From Apis mellifera (lineage: Eukaryota > Arthropoda > Insecta > Hymenoptera > Apidae): a stretch of DNA of 64,000 nt. The stretch covers positions 11,008,789 to 11,072,788 of the forward strand of contig NC_037640.1 in NCBI RefSeq assembly GCF_003254395.2. Reading direction: 5' to 3'. This document shows positions 48,992 to 60,786 of this stretch, one piece after another; position 1 is the stretch's first letter; every line of letters starts with the position of its first letter. The translations under genes were made by a program, and so were the position numbers. Under the pieces are notes generated by a model. The model had not been told where the DNA came from, did no database searches, and saw nothing but the letters and a program-made list of their open reading frames with translations.

Positions 48992-49743
48992 AATCATAAT
49001 TTCATTATATGTAAACAGTAAAAAGTTTTATTAAAATTTTAAGTTTATTTAGGTTGGAAATAGTTTTGAATTATTAAATTGTGATGATCACATTAATATA
49101 TTAAAAAAAAATAATAAAGATCCTGGCACATGTCGACCAGATATTGCTCATCAATGTCTACTAATGTTAATGGATAGTCCATTAAATAGAGCTGGACTAT
49201 TACAAGTTTATATACATACAGAAAAAAATGTATTAATAGAAATAAATCCACAAACCAGGATACCAAGAACATTTAAACGTTTTGCTGGCCTTATGGGTAA
49301 AAATTACAAATTAACAAATTTTTTAAATTTTTAAAATTTAATTTTTCTTATATTTTGCAGTACAATTATTACATAAATTTAATGTTCGTGCATCTGATGG
49401 TCCAATGAAATTGTTAAAAGTAATTAAAAATCCAATTACTGATCATTTACCTGTTGGGTGTCGTAAAATTGCAATGTCATTTAATGCAAATAAAATACAA
49501 AATCCACGAGAATTAGTTCCTCCTGATGAACCAATTGCTATTATAGTAGGTGCAATGGCACATGGACAGGTATATTATATAAATCAATATATATATTTTA
49601 TTTCATATAAATGTCAATTAAAATTACAGGTAAAACCAGATTATATAGAAGATACTATATCTATAAGTAATTATCCTTTATCTGGTGCTTTAACATGTAG
49701 TAAATTATGCACAGCATTCGAAGAAGTGTGGAAAATAATATAA
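48715..49743 (+). CDS. EMG1: Ribosome biogenesis SPOUT methyltransferase EMG1/NEP1
   Basis: Exons: 48,715-48,852; 49,053-49,296; 49,361-49,569; 49,630-49,743. Phases agree and give 234 aa (yeast Nep1 252, human EMG1 244). EMG1 N1-methylates a pseudouridine in the small-subunit rRNA (the later m1acp3-psi site) in the nucleolus and is also needed structurally for 40S assembly. Motifs: RLIVILEKAQLE at residues 32-43, PLNRAGLLQVYIHT in exon 2, PRTFKRFAGLMVQLL across the exon 2/3 join, PIAIIVGAMAHGQ ending at residue 197, and NYPLSGALTCSKLC (211-224), which forms the SPOUT knot and cofactor pocket. The family's usual basic, low-complexity N-terminus is short here. The last intron is only 60 nt and has no stop in frame. 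A poly(A) signal lies at 49,835-49,840. Confidence 0.96.
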
Positions 49744-50103
49744 TATCAAGTAATATTACTTATGAATAATTTAATTTTGAAGATTTTTCATTATTTTCTG
49801 TATTATATGTAATTTTTATTTCATTATGATTAAAAATAAAAAGAAAAAAAAATTATATAGAAATATAAATAAAAATATTTTATAAATTTTATAAAATTGT
49901 GTTATATTGATTAATGACTTTAATTATTATATAGAATATTATATCATATAATATATACACCCTATACATATATATATATATACCATATAATTAATAATTA
50001 TATAGTCAAGATACTATAAATACAATGTAATTCTTTTATATTTATATATTTATTCGTTTATGAACAAGAAAAATAAACATCATATAGTGTTGCGCAATTT
50101 TCA

Positions 50104-50259
50104 ATGGAAAATCCTAAAGAGAATGACTCATCAATATTGGTTTTTAAACGATTGGTTCATCTAAAAAGTATACAAAAGTACACCAATCGCTATTTAGAAC
50201 GCGATAGAGTTGATGTTGACCGGAAGGATGCTAACGTGTGCATTGACATCAGGTCCTAA
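50104..50259 (+). CDS. Unrecognised 51-aa open frame
   Basis: ATG with A at -3 (TTCAATGG) opens MENPKENDSSILVFKRLVHL and continues as a charged, helix-prone sequence to a stop at 50,257. The base composition is higher in GC than its surroundings. GACATCAG|GTCC just before the stop could be a weak 5' splice site, making this a first coding exon. I do not recognise it. It may be a small gene or chance. Confidence 0.2.
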   Translation: MENPKENDSSILVFKRLVHLKSIQKYTNRYLERDRVDVDRKDANVCIDIRS

Positions 50260-50727
50260 ATATCTAGTTTCTTTTTTGACTTTCGTATTTCATTACGTCA
50301 TCAAAACCAAAATGGTCGTTAATCTTAAGCATTTGAGACACTCCATTATCTTTATATAATTTGTTTTTTAAAGATTGTAGTATGTTGTCTTTTTAATATT
50401 GAAAATACTCTTTCTGTGATTTAATGCTTCTATTCGAAGTGATACGTGATAGTAATTTAAATTATAGAAAAGTGACAATAGTTCATTCAAGAGACGCCAT
50501 TTTATGGTTTGGTGCCATTGTCGTTTGTGTCAATGCATATAGTAACAAGTTTTTACAGATTCTGATTCAAATATTTAGAAATTTTTTATTTTGTCTTTAC
50601 AATTATTTAAGCAGTGATATGTGATAAATTGTATAATTATTCAATTGACTACCGTAGTCAATGTCACGAGTTTCTGGACATTGAAATGTTAATATTTATG
50701 TCATTGATAGAACTCTATGTTTAAAAA

Positions 50728-50790
50728 TTATTTATTTAATGTGTTATTTATTTAATGTGTTATTTATTTAATGTGTTATTTAATGTGTTG
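50728..50790. repeat. Tandem repeat, 16-bp unit
   Basis: AATGTGTT recurs at 50,738, 50,754, 50,770 and 50,782 inside the unit AATGTGTTATTTATTT; the last interval is 12 bp. Confidence 0.9.
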
Positions 50791-51443
50791 ACAAAATTTA
50801 ATTGCTTAAAAGTTAAGATTGTATTTCATTCGAAATATTATGTTAAGATCAATTTTTCATATCTCGCCATTTTGGATGTGTAACGGAACTTTGTACGGTG
50901 ATAAAGACGTACACATTATAAAAAATATTTTTTAAATCATGAGAAATTTATTACATGCTAATTATGTTTTTAATTTTTTCATTATTTATAATATTATTTT
51001 AATTATTCAAGACATTGTATCATAAAGAGAACATAGTTATAGATTTTGTGAGTATCCCAAAATGCATTGCAGTAGTTACAGAATCGTGGAATTGGACCGA
51101 CTTGCGCGATACTTAATAAATTTTAACGTTATATTTCAAATAAGAAAATTACTTATTATTTATAATATTAAAATTTATTTTGTTTTCTACTATTGTTACT
51201 TATTAACTTTTATATTTATAGATCATTATTTCAATGATATAAAAATGCATTATGGGTGAACATGGAACGATGGAAATTAACCATTAATTTTTGGATTGAT
51301 TAATAAACTGTAATTTTAATTTGAAAATAAAGATGTTGAATTGTTATATGTATGTATCCCTGAAATCCTAATTCTTGCTATTTTATTAATATATAATAAT
51401 AATTAATAAATTTAATATATATATATATATTATTAATATATAC

Positions 51444-51495
<52 letters not shown>

Positions 51496-51699
51496 AAATT
51501 TCTTCGATTATATTGAAATAAATTTATGATGCGATTTAATATGCCATTTTATATATAAAAAATATAAATTTCAAATATACAATTATAAGAATACTTACCA
51601 ATAATATATATATTGAAAAGAAATATTTTTTAAATAAAAAGCTAGACTGAAAAATATTTTTAAATTGTTAATAAATAATTTTGAAATTGGCGCGTTATT

Positions 51700-52205
51700 A
51701 TTCGTGTTAGTTCGGTAAAACTCGGAATGGTAGAATAGTGAGGGGAATGGACAGACAGGTCGTATTCGAGGAACAGCGGAACAGGACCATTCTGTACGTC
51801 GCGGAAGAATGCGTAGCCATTGTTGGTGCTGCGATCGTTAGTTTCTAGATCCGAGATCGTCATGGGTACGGAAAGCCATCTAATTGTACGAGACTCCAGG
51901 AAAATGTCGGTGGAGCTCGGTACGGGGCACTGATACGATATTAGTGCGAGAGATCGACGTCCGCATTCGTAAGTGTGGAACTATAGTTGGTCGGGCCGCG
52001 TCCGCGTTCGTCGCGTATGCGAACCGAGCGCTCGCGCTCGCACGAGTGAGAGTGAGTGAGTGATACGGTGGGGCACACTCGGCGGCGGCCATAACACCGA
52101 CCAACCAAACTAGCAAGCAGGGAGAAAGCGTAGTGCGAGTGTCCAAGACGTAGTGGTAGTGTTTTTCGATAGAATTCCTGTGAAAAGTGGACTTCCATTG
52201 ATCAG
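51700..52205 (+). promoter_or_regulatory. fs(1)h: fs(1)h promoter region and first non-coding exon
   Basis: A GC- and CpG-rich island in AT-rich DNA, ending at a consensus donor ATCAG|GTAAGT with the last exon base at 52,205. A run of GCGCTCGCGCTCG and GAGTGAGAGTGAGTGAGTGA lies at about 52,028-52,062. Transcription should start in the island, but the exact site cannot be read. The 156-codon minus-strand frame over it is a composition artefact. The next exon is at 54,519, giving a 2.3-kb 5' UTR intron. Confidence 0.6.
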
Positions 52206-53829
52206 GTAAGTGATTACAAGTAATTTTGAAGTTTCTGGGTCCGTTGATGATAAGTATAGCGCGTGGTGTATGCCGTGGTGATGCGTAAGTGGCGGCTGTA
52301 GCGGCGGGCCCTTGAGAGCTTTCTTTCTCGAGCGGCCATACCGCCATGTTGAAACCTACGCCAAATCGAGTGATCGAAAAGGCGGCTCGGGTATTCCGCG
52401 CGCGCCAGAATTGTCCGATGTGAGAAACGTTAAGATATCTGCGTCAGTCGAGCGCTCGGCTAGATTCTCACACGGCGGCTTGCTCGTGTTTGTTGTGCGT
52501 CGGCTGGGTGCATCGGCTGGGCGCGGGTCTGCTACCCTTCCCCTCGTCATCCTCTCCTACTTGTCCTCCTCCTCTTTCCACTCCCGCATCCATCGCGTTT
52601 ATTTTTCTCCCATCGTCTCTCGCGGATCTCATCTTTCTTCTTTCTTACTTTAACGACTTTTAACCACCAAGCACCTGTTCGCCCCGCGAACTCTTTATCT
52701 CTGCCCTTGATACTCGGATTTCTACGAGTAGAACGTCTTCGCGGCATGGATTGTTCTGGCAATGCTCGTCTTCACCACGGTAGAAGCTTTTGCTTCCCAT
52801 GGTTGAAATCTTATGGTCGTTCGCGAGATCGTTTTTTTCTTATGCATTGTCAATTTTGTATTTTAATAGTCAGCTCACTTTCTATACTAGTGTACCAGTT
52901 ATTTGTGCTACTTTTATCAAACTTTCCATTTTGGCTTATACTGGTTTCGAACAACAGGGTATGCACATTGATTCTTGTATACATTTGTAGATATCACTGT
53001 ATGTCAGAAGTATTACACTTTGGACATGCTATTCCTGATTGATATTTTCTTTCTTAAAATTGTTGCATTCATATATCTTATTTACATATATCTTCTTGAT
53101 ATTTCTTAACTTCGTCGTATGAAGCTCTTTGCTGTTTTGTCATTTAACTTTATATTTTAAAATTCTCATAAAAAAAGTAAAACTATTAAAAAGTTGTAAA
53201 TTGTCACATTATCTATATTATTTCTAATAAAATATAGAAGAATAGATTTAAGGGAGACTTAACTATGTTTATTTGCTTTTTGCATCATGTTTATTAGATT
53301 ATTATATGTTGTTTACATTAAAATAATAATAGTAATATGTAAAATAGTTTAGTGTTATATAAAAGACTAAAAAGATTGTAATTATACATATGTATATATA
53401 TATGTATGTATACATATATATATATATATATTTTTTATAATTAATTTTGAAACATTTAGTTCTTTGTTTATTTTGGTTAAAAAGAACATTTTTCACAAGT
53501 ATCTGGATATTAATAAATACATACTATTTAATTTGATACATGCATTCTGTCTTATTGTTCTTTCATAAATTATATAGTTTTCAGTTACAAAATTTTCATA
53601 AACAATGATAAATGATAAACAAGAAAGGTGTAAAAGAGCAATTTGAACGTATTTCAACATAGTAGCAAAGATATATTATTAATCTATGTATAGTAAAATG
53701 AAAAAAATATTTATACAGCATGTATCTTATACATTCAGTTTTGCATGATATGTTAAATAATTTACTGATAAATATATAAAATTTGCAAATATATCAATGT
53801 TTAACTTGCTCTAAAGTGATAAAACAATT

Positions 53830-54210
53830 TGGGGTTGTTACAATACGGGGTCCTGTTGTTATGTTATCCAGATGTTGCTAATGTCGCGAGTCTTGGCTGG
53901 AGGTACGGAGTCTCACAGCAGTGTACAGGGCTGACATTCAAAGTACTACCATTTGGTAGGCTTGAGTAGTGTTATGCCTCCACGGCACCAATCTCCCTGG
54001 TTGCAGCGCAATCATCTTGGCAAGCAATTAGTGAGCTACCATGCTCAATTCAGAATATATCCTTGCCATCTCAATTGTTGATGAAGCCTCATAGCGTCAA
54101 GCATCAACGTAAGGCAGTTACCTGCTGCATAGCATTTATGTACCATATATGTCGGAAAGGTAGGTGAAGCTCATTACCGTGGACTTGATGAGCCTTATAT
54201 TATAAAATAC
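53830..54210 (+). ncRNA. Moderate-GC island in fs(1)h intron 1: alternative 5' exon or structured RNA
   Basis: In an intron of very low GC this segment has near-balanced composition and no simple repeats. TTATCCAG| at 53,870 and GGAAAG|GTAGGT near 54,160 would bound a roughly 290-nt exon whose first frame (MLLMSRVLAGGTESH) stops after 20 codons, so it would be non-coding or a small upstream ORF. Short self-complementary pieces such as GCTCAT...ATGAGC are present. The class of RNA is unknown. Confidence 0.25.
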
Positions 54211-54514
54211 ACCTAGTTATTTCATGAAATGTGAAGTTTGATTGTATCAGTTGGAGTTTGACATCTCTCTCGTATAATGACTCCTGCAATTTCGAGAGAA
54301 GGCAATAAAAATGGTTACTGATCTAAGAAAACATTGAAAAGCGTGGTATTTTGTGACTTTATGTTACAATAATAAAATAAAATAGGTTACAAGTGAGTTT
54401 TAAAAATCAAAATATTGTAAGCCCACAATATGATCTAAAATTGATGCTGAATATTTTAAATCTTTGTTTTATGTTTGTTTATGAAAATTATTTACACATT
54501 TGTTTTTTTTTGTT

Positions 54515-54531
54515 ACAGAAACGAAGCCAAG
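54515..54531 (+). other. fs(1)h: Acceptor and 5' leader of the first fs(1)h coding exon
   Basis: The acceptor TTTGTTACAG ends at 54,518. Thirteen untranslated bases (AAACGAAGCCAAG) precede the ATG, which has A at -3, a good insect start context. This decides the start codon. Confidence 0.85.
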
Positions 54532-57500
54532 ATGCAGCAGGTGGACACTATCTCGCAAAATAATTCGGTAAGTTATAAATTATTATTTCATGTTATATCA
54601 ATTTAAAATGCAGCTTGCTTATTAATCTACTAATGCTATACAAAAAGCTGTATTCAGTTATATATACTTCCTTTATGTGATTATAATCAACATAATGTGT
54701 AATAACAATATATAGAATTATATTATTTTATTCTTTATGATTTTTATCTCTTTTAAAAAGAAATAAAAAATATAATAAATATTGTAAAGAAAATAAATAG
54801 ATTTTATTTCATTGTATTTAATATCAAATACATATTATATCCATGTTTTTTTTTATTATCAATATTTATTTAAGTGTTTTATATTAGAGATTTTATTAAT
54901 ATTCATATAAAATATTTTTAAATCTTGAAATTATATAAAAAGACAAATAGAAATTATAATTATATTGAAATTTAAATTCAATATGCTTTTTCAACTAGAT
55001 ATTTAATTTTGTAATTAGTAATCATTTTCCTAATTTATATCCATTTTCTAATTTATATCTGCTATTTACTTTTAAATACATTATTCAAAAAAAAACCAAA
55101 GTTAAGATTGTATTATTGTGTATGTCCTTATTCCTAGCATTATGTTGAGCATAAATTTTCTTTATGTAATGAAATTGAGCGCTGTTTGATTGAATGGTAT
55201 GTATGAATTACAGTTAGATGTGGAGGAGCGAGAAAGGCTGTGTAATATACCGAAGGTGAGATTCCTTGTTGACTAGGATATATATGGTTAAAATATGAAA
55301 TGGCAACTCCAAATATCAAGAGTAATTTGTATTTTTGCTTCTATAGATTTTAATTAAATAAATAATAAGTTATACATAAAAAATAAGAAAAATTAAGAAA
55401 TAAAGAATATAAAATTATTAAATAAATTAATTTTTGTACATTTTTATATATTACTTATGAAGCAAAATACTTTTTACTAATATATTTAAGTTTCATTTGA
55501 TATAAAATATTCAATATGTGAATTTTTAAAGCTTGCAAGTCATTTCATACAAAATATAATTTGGATATATTTTTATATATTTTATTTATATATATATTTA
55601 TATATATATAGCATTATTATGGCATTTTTTTTTTATAGAAAAGAAAATTTAATTTTTTATTTTACTTTATTTTTTGTTTTTTTCTTTTTCTTTTTTTTGT
55701 TTTTTTTTGTTTTTTTGTTTTTTTTGTTTTTTTTTGTTTTTTTTTGTTTTTCAATATATCTTAAATGCATGATTGTATGAAATGACTTAGAGTTGCCATT
55801 ATTTTTCAGTTGGAAATATTTTTGTAACACATATATTTTTATTATATACTCAATTAGAGGTCTATTAAAAGAAATTCTAAATTGCTTGCCTGTGGTTATG
55901 GAATTTAAATATTTAGCAGCCTAATTCGCTCGTTGCATGAATGGGTTCATCTACTTTTATGATGCATGAATCTTGTTAATGTTCCTAAATTTTATATGTA
56001 TGAAATTTTAGATAATAAATCGATAAAATTATTTTAATTTATTATATATTAAATATATTCTAGTAGAATTTTATTTTAAAAAAAAATATTTCTTTAAAAT
56101 ATTTTGATAATCTTTTTTATTTATAACAATAAATGTTAATCAAATTTTAATAAAATTGAAGCATGAGCTATATAATAACATTATTTCTAATTCCAGTTAA
56201 TTTACATTAAATTGATATGAGAAAGTAATCGTAGTTTATATTTGCTTTGCAAAAGACTTTTATTTTTATGGAATTAATGTTATATTTAAAATAGTAGTCA
56301 TAGAACTAACTAATGAAATAAATCTACATCAATAAAAAATATATCTATAAATGTAAATTGGAAAATACAGACAAGTGCACCTGGTAAGACATCGACTACA
56401 CCAGCAACTCCTGCAAAGGAGCCACTACCACGTGATGAACCACCCGTGGAACCGGTGAATGGTGTAGTCCAACCACCTGTTGTGCCTCCACCTAATCGTC
56501 CAGGGCGTGTAACCAATCAACTACAATTTCTTCAAAAAGGTGTACTCAAACCAGTATGGAAGCATCAATTTGCGTGGCCTTTTCAACAACCTGTAGATGC
56601 CAAAAAACTCAATTTGCCAGTATGTAGATATTATTTAATATATCTTTTTTATTATATAAATATTAAAAAATGTAAAATCATAAAAATAAATATTTTAAAA
56701 ATTGATTTTATATTTATAAATTCAATAGGATTATCACAAAATTATAAAGCAACCAATGGATTTGGGTACAATCAAAAAACGGTTAGAAAATACATATTAT
56801 TGGAGTGGAAAAGAATGTATTCAAGACTTCAATACCATGTTCACAAATTGTTATGTTTACAACAAACCTGGAGAAGATGTTGTGGTTATGGCACAAGCTC
56901 TCGAAAAATTGTTTCTTACCAAGGTAATTATTTTTTTTTAAATTTTTTGATATTGATTGATAATATTTAAAAAATATAATTTATTATATATATATATAAT
57001 ATTATAAATATTAATAAAATCAGGTTGCACAAATGCCAAAAGAAGAAGTGGAGCTCGAACCTCCTGTTCCAAAGGGACCCAAAGGTAAAAAGGCTGGCAA
57101 AATTGGAGCACCAGTAGGCGGCGTAGCAGGAGCTGCGGGAGGTACAGGTCGAGGTCGACCTTCTTCTGGTGCAGCTGCAGTTACTTCCAGTGTACCAAAT
57201 AGCCTAACGCCTTCAGCTACTTCAGCTGGGACAACAGGTGTAATTCCCATGCCTCCTCTTGGCACCCAAGCACCTGCATCTGTACCTGGGAGCACGAATA
57301 CAACTACTATTGCTCCTCCATCAAGTATGGGAGTTAGTCCCATGGCTACGCATAACTCTTTGCCTCAACAAGTGGTCCCTCCAACTAGTGGTTACCATGC
57401 ACAACCAGCAATGGATCCACAAGCAGCTTCTGCTGTACCTCCTCCTCCACAAGTTCCCACTGCACCTACGGTAATGCCTCCATCCCAACCAGCAAAACTT

Positions 57501-60500
57501 AAAAAAGGAGTGAAGAGAAAGGCTGATACTACAACTCCTACTGCAAATTCTTTTGAACCTTTATATAAACTGGATCCTAAAAATGCCAAAATACCTACAA
57601 GGCGAGAATCTGGCAGGCAAATAAAAAAGGTAAAATATTATATTTTATTTATTTAATAAGTTATTCGTTATATTCGAGTTTTCTTGAAAATGTTTATGTG
57701 TCTTTTTTCATAAAATCTTCATATTGAACGTGCAACCTATTCATAATTTAATCATTTATTTAAACGCAATACTTTATAAAAAAACAATATCTTTTAATTA
57801 AATTTTTTTCAATTGTTTCATATACAATAATAAAATTTTAACAAAAAATTACTATCTTAGTTTATATCAATCTAATTATCTTAATAGGTCAAAATATCAT
57901 GTATATTCAAATATTTTAATTCCTTGCATGTTGTAATCATATCATCCATTAATACATTAACAAAGAGATCATAACATGGCTGTTTCAGCCAACGAGGCAA
58001 GCGGAAGACGGCTTAGTGCCATTCCATCAGCCTAATATGCCCCTGATGGGGGCAATGGCCCAACAGGTACATTTATTACTACTCCTTCATGCTCCTTCCT
58101 TTCATTTGTGTTGTCTCATCATTTCAAGCGAATTAAATCTTTTGAAAAAAGAAAAGAAAGAAAAAAGAAAATAAATTATAGAAATTTATATTTAAATATT
58201 CTGTATAAATTTTTTTTTTATTTATATTATCTCAAATTTTAAGTCATAATATAAATTAAAAATATTTTTATAAAATTTTTTTTTACAATTTATGATGTTT
58301 GAAAAATTTATGATATTTATAATTTAATATTTTAATTTTATGTATAATTATATATAATTATTTATATATTATTATTTTACAGCCTCAACACACAACTGGA
58401 AAGTCTAAAGAGAAACTTTCAGAAGCTTTGAAGTCTTGTAATGAGATTTTAAAGGAATTATTTTCGAAAAAACATTCGGTAATTAAATATAAATCTTATA
58501 TAAATAATAAAAAATACTTGATTATTATAATTTTTATAATTTTTATCTTAATTATATATAGGGATATGCATGGCCCTTCTATAAGCCAGTTGATGCTGAA
58601 CTCTTAGGTCTTCACGATTATCATGACATTATAAAAAAACCAATGGATCTTGGTACTGTAAAGGTACTGATTTTTAAATTAATATTACATTGTATAATAT
58701 TAAAAAATTATATATTTAATTAACATAATTTTTTTTTTTGCAGACAAAAATGGATAATCGTGAATATAAAACAGCACAAGAATTTGCTAGCGATGTGCGA
58801 CTCATATTTACTAATTGTTATAAATATAATCCTCCAGATCACGATGTTGTAGCAATGGCTAGAAAACTCCAAGATGTGTTTGAAATGAGGTTTGTTTTTT
58901 TATAAATATTAAAATTATAATTTTTATTTATTCTTATCATCTTTTGATTAAATACAATTTTTAATAAATTAGGTACGCAAAAATCCCGGATGAACCAATG
59001 GGAAGTATAGTAGTGAAAGGTAGCAGTAGTAGTGCCAGTAGTTCCGGATCCGAAAGTTCTTCTGAAAGTGATGATTCAGATGAAGAACGTACTCAAAAAT
59101 TAGTTGCTTTACAGCAGGAGGTACATTGTAACCTTTTTCTTCTATACTGATATAATTTTTTTATGAATGTAACATAAAGAAAAATAATCTACCTTATAGC
59201 TGAAAGCTATGCAAGAACAAATGAGAAAATTAGTAGAAGAAAGTGGTAAAAAGAAGAGTAAAAAGAAGAAACCGGATAAGACAAAATCAAGGCCAATGGG
59301 CAATAAGAGTAGTAGTCTTGTTGCCAGTCATACTGGTGCCATGAAAGAACTAATGAAACCAAGTGGTGGAATTCCAAGTGTCTCTGATAGTGTTGGTGCT
59401 AGTATAGCCAGTGTTGCAATGGGAGGTGATTTGAAAATGCCAGGTGGTATGGGTGGTGATCTTCATCATCCAGCAATAGCAGTAGGACCTAATAAAACTC
59501 ATGCAACAGGAAGTATGAGTCATCATCTGCCAACAGCAGCAAATGCTAAGACAAAAGGAGGAAAAGGACGAGGACCTGGGAAAGCTGCAACAACAAATAC
59601 TACAAATAAAAGGCCAAAAGCAAATAGTAGATCAGCTGGAACTAAAAAGAAGAATGCTAGTAGTCAACCACCACCAATTACGTTTGATTCTGAAGATGAG
59701 GATAATGCTAAACCAATGTCTTATGATGAAAAGAGGCAACTTAGTTTGGATATTAATAAATTACCTGGTAATTAATAATAATTAATAATATAAGAAAATT
59801 TATATTTTATACACAAATTTTTTCTCATAATACATTATTTTTTTTTTTTTTTTTTTTTTTTTATTATAGGAGATAAATTAGGACGAGTTGTGCATATAAT
59901 ACAATCTCGAGAGCCTTCATTGAGGGATTCCAATCCAGATGAAATTGAAATTGATTTTGAAACATTAAAACCATCCACATTGAGGGAATTAGAAAGCTAT
60001 GTCGCTTCATGTCTTAGAAAAAAGCCACGTAAGCTTTGTTTTAAGTTTTATTATTATTTCAAAATTAAATTCTTATTCTTTACAAAAATTTTAAAGTATA
60101 TTAAATAATTTGAATAAAAATTAATAGAAATGTAAATTTAACTTAAATTTAATAATAATTTAATAATAATAAAAAACTTATAGTTAATAGAATCTATAGA
60201 TGTATTCATAAATATTAATATCTTATTAAGATTTTAAAAATATTTGATTATAACATTTAATGCAAATGAAAATAATGACTCTTAAATATAATGTCTCTAT
60301 AGTTTCTATTTAAATTATTACTATTATTAAAAATATTCGTAATATATTACATATATTTTACATATATTTTTAATATATTCGATATTTCTTTATTTTTTAT
60401 AGATAAAAAAGTTAGTGGTAAATCTAAAGATGAACAAATGGCAGAGAAAAAACAGGAACTCGAGAAGAGGTTACAAGATGTTACAGGGCAATTAGGCAAT

Positions 60501-60786
60501 GTTAAGAAAACCGCTAAAAAAGGTACTTTGATTTTTTTGTACTGCATTTTTACTTATTAATATAAATAATATTATAATTGAATGTGATTATAAATTTATT
60601 TTTTAAAATTATTTTTAAATTTATTTTACAGAAGACAGTAGTAAATCAGTCGATGTAGTTGGGACAGGAGGAGCTAGTGGGCCTTCACGATTGTCAGCGT
60701 CAAGCAGTAGTAGCAGTGATAGTGATTCCAGCAGTAGTTCACTTTCTTCGAGCTCCAGTGATTCAAGCGACAGTGAAGCAGGTTAG
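54532..60786 (+). CDS. fs(1)h: BET double-bromodomain protein, fs(1)h/BRD2-4 (short isoform)
   Basis: Coding exons: 54,532-54,567; 55,214-55,255; 56,371-56,619; 56,729-56,923; 57,024-57,629; 57,989-58,066; 58,383-58,478; 58,562-58,663; 58,744-58,889; 58,973-59,120; 59,200-59,767; 59,870-60,028; 60,403-60,522; 60,632-60,786. All phases agree; 899 aa. Bromodomain 1 spans about residues 73-178 (WPF shelf 95-97, acetyl-lysine-binding Asn154 in CYVYNKP). Bromodomain 2 spans about 413-525 (WPF 438-440, Asn497 in CYKYNPP). Next come a Ser/acidic stretch, a Lys-rich stretch (KKKSKKKKPDK), the ET domain (about 737-810, KPMSYDEKRQLSLDINKLPG) and a Ser-rich tail ending SSDSEAG. BET proteins read acetylated histones and support transcription elongation; the ET domain recruits chromatin factors. 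In Drosophila fs(1)h acts in homeotic gene expression. A long isoform would splice from inside the last exon to the right. Confidence 0.97.
55681..55752. repeat. Poly-T tract interrupted by G every 8-10 bases
   Basis: Runs of 7-11 T separated by single G residues, about seven in a row, in the fs(1)h intron between the 42-nt exon and the bromodomain 1 exon. It looks like a slipped (T)nG repeat. As RNA it would be a long U-rich element, a possible binding site for U-rich splicing factors. Confidence 0.85.

Larger units (their letters stand above)
49744..51699. other. Intergenic region between EMG1 and fs(1)h
   Basis: AT-rich DNA with long (TA)n tracts (about 51,416-51,492), a 16-bp tandem repeat at 50,728-50,790, and one short open frame at 50,104-50,259 described separately. 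No recognisable gene. Confidence 0.5.

Noticed and set aside
51880..52347. A 155-codon minus-strand open frame over the fs(1)h first exon
   Set aside because: It lies in CpG-rich 5' UTR and promoter DNA with the consensus fs(1)h donor on the other strand, and has no recognisable motif.
57020..57343. Minus-strand frame opposite the fs(1)h linker exon
   Set aside because: It is the shadow of a Pro/Ala/Thr-rich coding exon and has no independent support.
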